Shown here: positions 57,901-64,000 of the stretch, one piece after another
Numbering within the stretch: the first letter of the stretch is position 1
Layout of the letters: every line of letters begins with the position of its first letter
Assembly (NCBI GenBank): GCA_963969365.1
Contig: OZ017761.1
Coordinates: forward strand, 558,001-622,000
Reading direction: 5' to 3'
Origin: Asterochloris sp. CNOR1
Taxonomy: Eukaryota; Chlorophyta; Trebouxiophyceae; Trebouxiales; Trebouxiaceae
DNA length: 64,000 nt
Program-made: the position numbers and the translations under genes
Notes under the pieces: model-generated
Told to the model about the DNA's origin: nothing
The model's database searches: none
What the model saw: the letters and a program-made list of their open reading frames with translations, nothing else

Positions 57901-60900
57901 CCAGTTCTCAGCTCACACCCGGTCTGAAGCTTAGTGTCCGCCTGTTGCTTCCCCCTGCAGGATTGCCGCAGGGGCCGTTTTGCTAAAAGCCCAGAGCGAG
58001 GCCCAAACCCCACCTCCAGCTGGCCCTGCAGCTCTGCCTTCTCGTCCCGCTCCCCTTGCAGCATCTCCCTCAGGTCGCTGATCTGTCCATCAGCGTCCTG
58101 CTGCACCCGCTCCACTGCCTGGGCAGTCAGCTCCACGGCTCGGAGCTCAGCGGCGTGAGCACGCTCCTCTGCAGCAGCGGCCGCCTGCAGGCAGGTAGAG
58201 GGCAGCATGTCACTGGGCTGCAGTGGTGCAGGTGGGTACTCTGCCTGCAACTGCACAGCAGCGTGGGGTTTGGCAGCAAAAGGGATCTGCAGGCAGACGA
58301 GAGCACCATCTCAATGGGCTGCAGCTTGACAATGGCTGCATTGCCTGTGGGTGCTCAGCAGTGCAAGCTCGCTGCTTGGCAGCAGCAGAGACCTGCTGAC
58401 AGGAGTGCAGAACTGCACCAGGCTATCAGAGGGACAAGGCTGAGCTCGTTGCAGACCAAGTATCCAGGTGTACTCAGCACAGCCAGCAGAGGCAGGGCCA
58501 CTGCAGACAGCTCGCTCAAAGGTCCTGTATATAAGCTTGCAGCCACCAGCCATGCACCAGCACCTGCGACGGCTGCCTGGCTCAGGAACAATGATGCCAC
58601 ACCTGAAGCGTCATTTCAATCTCTGCCTGCCTCCCAGCAACTTCTGAAGAGAAGGCAGACAGACCCTGCGTCAAGAGCATGTGCCTACACCCCTTCATAG
58701 CTCACCTCAAGCTCTGCCTGCCTCTCAGCAGCAGCGTTCTGCAGCTCCCCAAGCTGGGCTTCAGCAGCAGCGGCCCGGGCAGTGGCCTCCTCAGCCTCCC
58801 GCTGAGCCTGCTGAGCACGGCTGGAGTCCTGGCTGGCAGCCGAGTGGGCTGCTGCCAGTTGCTCCTGCAGAGCCTGCTTCTCTGCCTGCAGCTGCTCCAC
58901 TGACTGCTCGCTGCTGAAAGCGCCTGCAGCCAGCTCTGCCTGAGATGTCTGCGAGGCCTTGTCTGCAAGTTCACCAGCAGCTGCTGCGCTGTGGGCAGCG
59001 GCAGCTCGCTTTAGGGAGGCATCCTGTGATGAGGCGCTGCGTGCCTCCAGGTCAGCATGTCTGGCCTGTTGCTGGCCTGAAGGGCTAGCAGCCTCTTCAT
59101 GCTGCTGCTGGAAGGCCTGCAGCTGCGTCACGACAGCATGTAACGCCTCCTGGCCCCCTGCTACAGCATCAGCAGCCTGCTGCTGCCAGGCCTCGGCCTG
59201 AGCAGCATCTGCCTGATCTGCCCCATTGTCGAGGGCACCGTGCCCCTCATGCACAGCGTCAGCAGCCTGCTGCTGCCAGGCCTCGGCCCGAGCGGCGTCT
59301 GCTTGGTCTGCCTCAGCCTCCAGGGCTTGCTGCCCCTCATGCACAAATGCAGCAGCCTGTTGCTGCCAGGTCTTAGCCTGAGCGGCGTCTGCCTGGTCTG
59401 CCTCAGTGCTGAGAGCATCGCGCCCCTCATGCACAGCGTCTGCAGCCTGCAGCTGCCTGGCCTCAGCCTGTGCAGCGTCTGCCTGGTCTGCCTCAGCGGC
59501 CAAGGCATCCTGTCCCTCCCGCACGGCAGCAGCAGCCTGCTCCTGCACATCCTCCACAGCAGCAGCCTCTAGTGCAGGCTCTGCGGCAAGTCGGGCGCCA
59601 GGGCTGCCTGGCTGGTTTCCCTGGGACACAGACCCTTCCATGTCAGTGGCCCCAACGTCAAACTCATCCCAGCCCTCCGCAGCCTCTGCACTGGGCTCCT
59701 CTTCGGCCTGGTGCGTTTGCAACACCTGGGAGCTTGCCTGCACACCAGACAGGATGTATGTGAGAATGACTGCACCATCACCGTAATTCAGGTGTGGTAC
59801 GACTGCTGGCCGTAGACAGGTGCCTGCCTGCAGTCAATGCTGATTGGCATGCAGCGCAGCCCTTTTCCTGGCATGTCGTCAGAGCCCTCCAAGTCCTCTA
59901 GACAGTGCCAAGCAACAGACACATAAGCAAGCTGGCCCTGCAGGCCCCGCCTGCCCCAGCGATTACAAGCATGCACAGCATGAGCTATGTGTTCTCCAGG
60001 ACAGCAAGTTAGTGCCCACCTGCACAAACTGAGAACCTGCTGACTGTGTCTCCCCTAGCGGAGTGCACTGCAAGCCAGCTGTCGCCCCAGTGCAATGCAT
60101 TTCTGTGCACTACCAGGCGCACCTCTGACTGAGACTCCACATACGCAGTACTGGAGCGCTTTTCACAGCAAAAGAGCCCACCTCTGAACCCACCTGCATA
60201 ATGTCACAGCTGACAGATTCTGCCCAGCGCTGACTGACATCCCTCAAGTCCAGTCCAGTGCAGCGCAGTGCAGTGCGGTGCAGCGGCAGGCACAGGCTGT
60301 TCACAGCAGGAATACACATCGTATTACCTGCATGAGCTCAGAGTTGACAGAATCTGCCTGCCCCAGCGCTGACTGAGAGTCCACAGCAACGGCAGTGGAG
60401 TGCATGGGCTCCCAGGCAGCATCCTCATCGTCTGATCCGCTGCCAGGCAGGTGCTGCTGGGCTGCTGCTGCAGCTTCACCATGCTGGCTGCCAGACTCCT
60501 GCAGGCAAGACGCATACAACTGCAAAGACTGTGCCCACCAGCCAGGCAGGAGAGCTAGGCCACTGCAGCATGTAGTCTGCCCACGCTGCAGGCTGCTGCA
60601 GGCAGCGCATGGGACAGCTGAGGCACCGCCAAACAGGGCTGCTGCTTGGTGTGCCCAGTCCGGTCAACAAGACAATGATAAAGCAGTCAGCCCCCTCCTG
60701 ATGCTGGGTGCACGCAGCTACGATCAACCTGTCAACAGCTGAGGGTTCTCCAGTGTGCATACCCAAAACCCTCTTGTGCCCTGTTGAGCTCCATGCAGGC
60801 TGGCAACCAAGTGACGCTGCAGTGCCAAGCACAAAGGCTGCTCTGCACATGCACAGCAGCCAGAACTACAAGCACAGGGCTGTGCATGCACCCGTTTACA

Positions 60901-63900
60901 TGACAACCCAGTTCACTGTACAGCTTGAGGATTGAATCAGACACAAATCTACATACACACCACCAATGACACATCCCATTTGCATAGTGGCAAGGAACTG
61001 TGCCAGCCCCAGGGTCAGCAGCATCCCACAGAATAGGGCTGTGCAAGCCCTCACCTGCGCAACATCCATGTTGTCTAGGGGAAAGTCATCATCCCAGCCC
61101 TCAGGGTCGGCTAGCTGCTCTGATTCAGCTGCCGCTTCCCCGCCACTGTCTGCTGGCCCTGAGCCATCCTCCCAGCCCTCAGGGTCTGCCGGCAGGTCAG
61201 CCTCCGCCAGCCCCTCCCGATTGCTGTTTCCCAGCGCTGACTCGTCAGTGTTGGGGTGCACAGTGTAGACAGTATGGGAGGCAGGCTGACTGGAGGCCTG
61301 AGCATTCATCTGCTCAGCAAGTTCAGCCTGCTCCTCGTCTTCAGAAAATTCCCCTGCACAGGCGGTGAAGGGTTGCTTTACTGGTTGTCTTGACCACAGA
61401 GGTGACGCCTTCAGCTGGTTGCCGCTGATGCTCAGCTGAGGCGATCTGCATGCTCATGCAGACAGAGTTCACCATGAGCAGGGTACAGCACCTACGTAAT
61501 GCTGTGCCCAAGCACCCTACAAGCACAATGCAATAGCCACTCTCTGCCGTTGCAGCTCCAAATGCTCTGGAACAACTTGAAAGGAGCTGGGCATGTGCAA
61601 CAACTTCTGTGTGCACGGGGAGGCACTCTGCACCCCACGTCTTTTCAATCAGCGACTCCAAGGGCAGTCCAGGTCCCACACACAATTGGCAGACACAGCA
61701 GCCTCCATCACACCCAAGACGACACTCAGACTAAAGCAGTCCCGCCCTTCCTTGCAGCTCCCATTCCCAGACGTTGGCTGCCTCCCCCACTGCACCATGA
61801 CAGCATTGCCCACCTCTACCATGGCGCTCCCATTGGTCAATGTACTGCTGGACGAAGGGGCTGGGCTCCCGCACAAAGCTGTTCTCCACCTCATCGCCAT
61901 CAATGTCAGGGTTGTCCTCAGCAAACTTGTCCCACATCTCATAATGCTTCCTGCACGTGCATGGCAGCTCTCCGCAGCATACCTGAAGTTGCAGCTTGAG
62001 AGACTGCACCCCTTCTTTATCATGCTTTCTGCAGCAGCCCAGCTCCCATAGCTGATCAAGTGGGCAGAAACTGCGACAATCAGCCAAGGTCCAGAATGTG
62101 GCAAAAGTGAATGGCAGCCAGCGGCTCTGAGACACTCAGCATCACCCAGGATGGGCAAGCCTATGTGCCTGAGAACTGTGCTGGCCAATGATGAGCGCAT
62201 GCTGTAGCACAGGATGAACTAGCATGGAGGTCAGTTGCGCCTGGAGTCCCAACACAGGATGCCGTGCTGTCAGCACCTACACCCTTGATTGCAAGCAGAT
62301 GCATCAGCACTGCCTTGATCAGATGACAGACTATCAGTACACCTCTGTAAAATGTAGGCAGCACAGGCCATAAATGCAGGCCATTGATGCCTTCTGAAGC
62401 CAGAAGCTTGCCTGATGTGGGGTGGGCTACGGGACTTGCAGAGCTCAAGGATCTCCTTGTGTGACATCAACCCACGGGCGTTGGGGCTGTTGGGCGCGAG
62501 AGCCTGGCGCATGTTACTCAGCACATTGCGTGACTGCTCCTACAAGCAGCAGGGCAATGCTTCATTGACATGCTGCAGGTGGGAGGGGTGCTGGGGGTAT
62601 GGCCTGGCGCATTTTGCTAGTCAGAATGAGTGACTCTCCCGCAAACAAGCAGGGCAGAGACTGGCCGAGAGGGCATTAGGCAGAGTGCATGGCAGCTGCA
62701 CACACAGTTGGGGTGCTGGGCACTGAAGCGTGGCTCACAGCCTGCTATAGGCTGTGATAGTTGCCCTACTGGGGCACAAGGGTCCCCTTGAATGGTTGTG
62801 CACAAGTGGCAGCCTCAATAAGTCAGCAAGCCTTTGCAGATGCAGGTGTGGCACAATGCCAGCTGACTTACAGCGTTTGCTGAGGCCATAGCAAAGTGGC
62901 AACTCAGCAAAAGCTTCAAAAGGCATGTGATGCACCATGCAAGCTAACCTGCAGGCCGCGAAGGCCCTCCGGCAGCCCCAGCCCTCCCAGGGCCCCCCTG
63001 AGCACTCCAGTCACCGCAAGGCCACCATTCTGCGCAGCGTCCCCGCCAGCGTCCTCGTTCCCCTCGTGCTGAGCACTCTCCATTGCCGCAGCCCCATTTG
63101 GCAGGGCTCCGTTGGCGTGGGGGGCGTATTCCACGCTTTCTGGGGTGCTGGCTCCTGATGAGAGCCACGTCTCATCGTCGTCTTCACTCAGAGCCTCTGC
63201 CCAGGGCCAGGGGCCTGCATCGCATTTCAGACTGCATCTGAGCAACTGAGAGGGGCTGTGCATGGGTTGTGATGGTTTTGTATGTAGAAAAAGGATTCCA
63301 GCTTGGTACAGGTCAAGTGCTGTCTGTCCTTGAAACATCCTGCTGCATATCACAGACTGCATCTCAGCGACTGATGGAGGCTAGCATCCAGACTGCCTGC
63401 GGCGCTTCCAGCACTAGAGCCCTGCATCAAGTAGGCTAGCTGTAATCACACTGGGATTGTTCCGCAATGTTTGACAAGAAGTTGCTCTAAGAGGTGAATC
63501 TGTGCTAAGAACATACAGACCTGTATGCTCCAGGGCTAGAGGCCTGCGCAGGCAACATGTCAGCCCGCTGCAACAAATTCTGCTGCGGATGGCAGCATGT
63601 CCAGGCCCTCACTGTTGCTGTACAAGCTAAGCATTCAGCGCTGCTGCTGGATGATGGTTCCAGAGCCTGGGCTGAGCAGATAGTTTGCACTTCTTTGCTC
63701 ACCTCTGAATGTTGAACAAAAGCCTGCGCTCCTGTAACGCTTCTGTGATATGAGGAGGCAGTCGTCACTTGAGCTCAGCAAGAGCCCATGTAGTTGCAGT
63801 TTCGCCCCCTCTGGTCTTCCGTTCTGGATCAGCCAGTGTTGCAAGTATGAAGCATGCTTACCTTTCATAAGCAAATAGCTTACCTTTCATCTTGACCTGC

Positions 63901-64000
63901 TCCCGCAGCTGCCGGCGCTCCCGCGGTGTCATGGATCTTATCGCATCCTGCCTCTGCTGCTGCTGCTCGCTGGAGGCAGAGGGCCTGATCCAGTCGGCAA
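48914..64000 (-). CDS. Giant coiled-coil protein B with acidic N-terminal region (5' end outside window)
   Basis: Family not recognised. Phase-checked exons from the right: 63884-edge, 62949-63214, 62412-62539, a following exon ending about 61820, 61055-61353, 60328-60498, 58706-59737, 58014-58184, 57491-57628, 56595-56687, 55749-55868, 55345-55461, 54926-55083, 54529-54592, 53990-54131, 53074-53618, 52565-52921, 52051-52210, 51650-51774, 51325-51459, 50796-50900, 50298-50438, 49522-49709 and 48914-49048 (TGA). The joins near 49.1-50.3 kb are incomplete. The N-terminal part has MTPRERRQLREQVKMKG and a conserved-looking SPPHIRKHYEMWDKFAEDNP block, then acidic stretches with EGWEDG, EGWDDDF and EGWDEFD. 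From 58.7 kb leftward it is long E/Q/A/L coiled coil. A membrane-traffic tether is conceivable but unproven. Confidence 0.68.
49013..49175 (-). repeat. Pseudo-exon copy upstream of last exon, gene B
   Basis: The last exon starts after CTGCAG with VTYLTSLLVEQHG (from 49048 leftward). About 122 bp upstream on the gene strand, after another CTGCAG (acceptor near 49170), the intron reads VTSLIPSLVMQHF. The plus-strand anchors atgctgc.tcaccag and aggtgacctgcag are shared. Confidence 0.88.
51100..51365 (-). repeat. Exon-tail and donor copies downstream of exon 51325, gene B
   Basis: The exon tail (plus-strand cctgggcacgcg at 51351, donor side gcttgcctgcag) has copies anchored on cctgggca at 51286, 51193 and 51105. 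Most are flanked by gc(t/c)tgcctg(c/t)ag-like words. Steps are 65, 93 and 88 bp. All lie in the following intron. Confidence 0.85.
59171..59540 (-). repeat. 90-bp in-frame tandem repeat x4 in exon 58706-59737
   Basis: Anchors agcagcctg(c/t) fall at 59171, 59261, 59351, 59441 (tgcagcctgc) and 59531, exactly 90 bp apart. Each unit encodes 30 residues of the form ADQADAAQAEAWQQQAA followed by a HEG(x)(x)AL linker, extending a helical region. Confidence 0.95.
60119..60345 (-). repeat. Exon-tail and donor copy downstream of exon 60328, gene B
   Basis: The exon tail (tgcatgagctcagagttgac, then agaatctgcctgccccagcg) is copied 135 bp into the following intron (ctgcataatgtcacagctga, then cagattctgcccagcgctga). 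The copy keeps a GTGGGT donor. A weaker fragment (tctgactgagactccaca) lies near 60124. A GCAGT-type minisatellite occupies about 60258-60286 between them. Confidence 0.83.
62590..62660 (-). repeat. Pseudo-exon copy upstream of exon 62539, gene B
   Basis: The exon start region (gcctggcgcatgttactcag, then gtgactgctcc and the acceptor) recurs 100 bp upstream on the gene strand (gcctggcgcattttgctagt, then gtgactctccc). The copy's acceptor is degraded to GCGG. Confidence 0.85.
63210..63375 (-). repeat. Acceptor-region duplicate, gene B
   Basis: gcat.(c)gcatttcagactgcatctgagc near 63218 is repeated as gcatatcacagactgcatctcagc near 63344 (about 127 bp), within the intron before exon 62949-63214. 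Confidence 0.75.
63857..63890 (-). promoter_or_regulatory. Tandem 5' splice sites 22 bp apart, gene B
   Basis: cttacctttcat occurs at 63857 and 63879, giving two identical ATGAAAG|GTAAGC donors on the gene strand after VKMKG. Using the distal one would add 22 nt and shift the frame, so the proximal donor (exon end 63884) is preferred. Confidence 0.75.

Overview
The window looks like nuclear DNA of a unicellular green plant, most likely a chlorophyte of the trebouxiophyte type. It is moderately GC-rich. Genes are dense and split into many short exons, with GTGAG-like donors and CTGCAG acceptors. TGTAA, a common algal poly(A) signal, lies shortly after several stop codons. The gene families are plant-like: a plastid FAD-dependent dehydrogenase of the PDE327/COG2509 type, a tubby-like F-box protein, an RBL14-type rhomboid and a purple acid phosphatase. 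The species cannot be fixed from sequence alone.

Layout, left to right: a 5' fragment of a coiled-coil gene (1-3162, minus, cut by the left edge); a 1.3 kb divergent spacer with a decayed Ty1/copia reverse transcriptase; the FAD-dehydrogenase (4492-10501, plus, 14 exons); an MTFP1/MTP18-family gene (10789-14392, minus, 6 exons); a 315 bp shared divergent promoter region; an RBL14-like rhomboid protease (14708-16389, plus, 7 exons); a purple acid phosphatase (16869-23173, plus, 23 exons); a giant coiled-coil gene (24394 to about 42720, minus, roughly 25 exons); a tubby-like F-box gene (43242-48433, plus); and a second giant coiled-coil gene (48914 to beyond 64000, minus, N-terminus outside the window). 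Exon joins for the four genes between 4492 and 23173 were checked for phase and close exactly: 755, 354, 254 and 618 residues. Apart from the rhomboid and phosphatase, which run in tandem, neighbours alternate as divergent and convergent pairs. No pathway links them, so this is an ordinary mixed nuclear neighbourhood.

The most striking feature is not a gene. In at least five of the seven genes, introns contain one to five degenerate tandem copies of the neighbouring exon edge together with its splice site, usually spaced 65-150 bp. Some copies still read as recognisable protein: IVLAVGHSAKTM beside the real VVLAVGHSARAM, VTSLIPSLVMQ beside VTYLTSLLVEQ, and three LRR(L/M)ASK copies in the MTFP1-like gene. 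Introns here seem to have grown, and perhaps arisen, by serial tandem duplication of exon/intron boundaries, with one copy kept and the rest decaying. I saw no convincing example in the purple acid phosphatase, so the effect is uneven.

Other observations are repeated GC-AG introns, very short exons, a 90 bp in-frame repeat inside one coiled-coil exon, a 20 bp perfect palindrome in a rhomboid intron, and a G-run cluster in an intron of the first giant coiled-coil gene.
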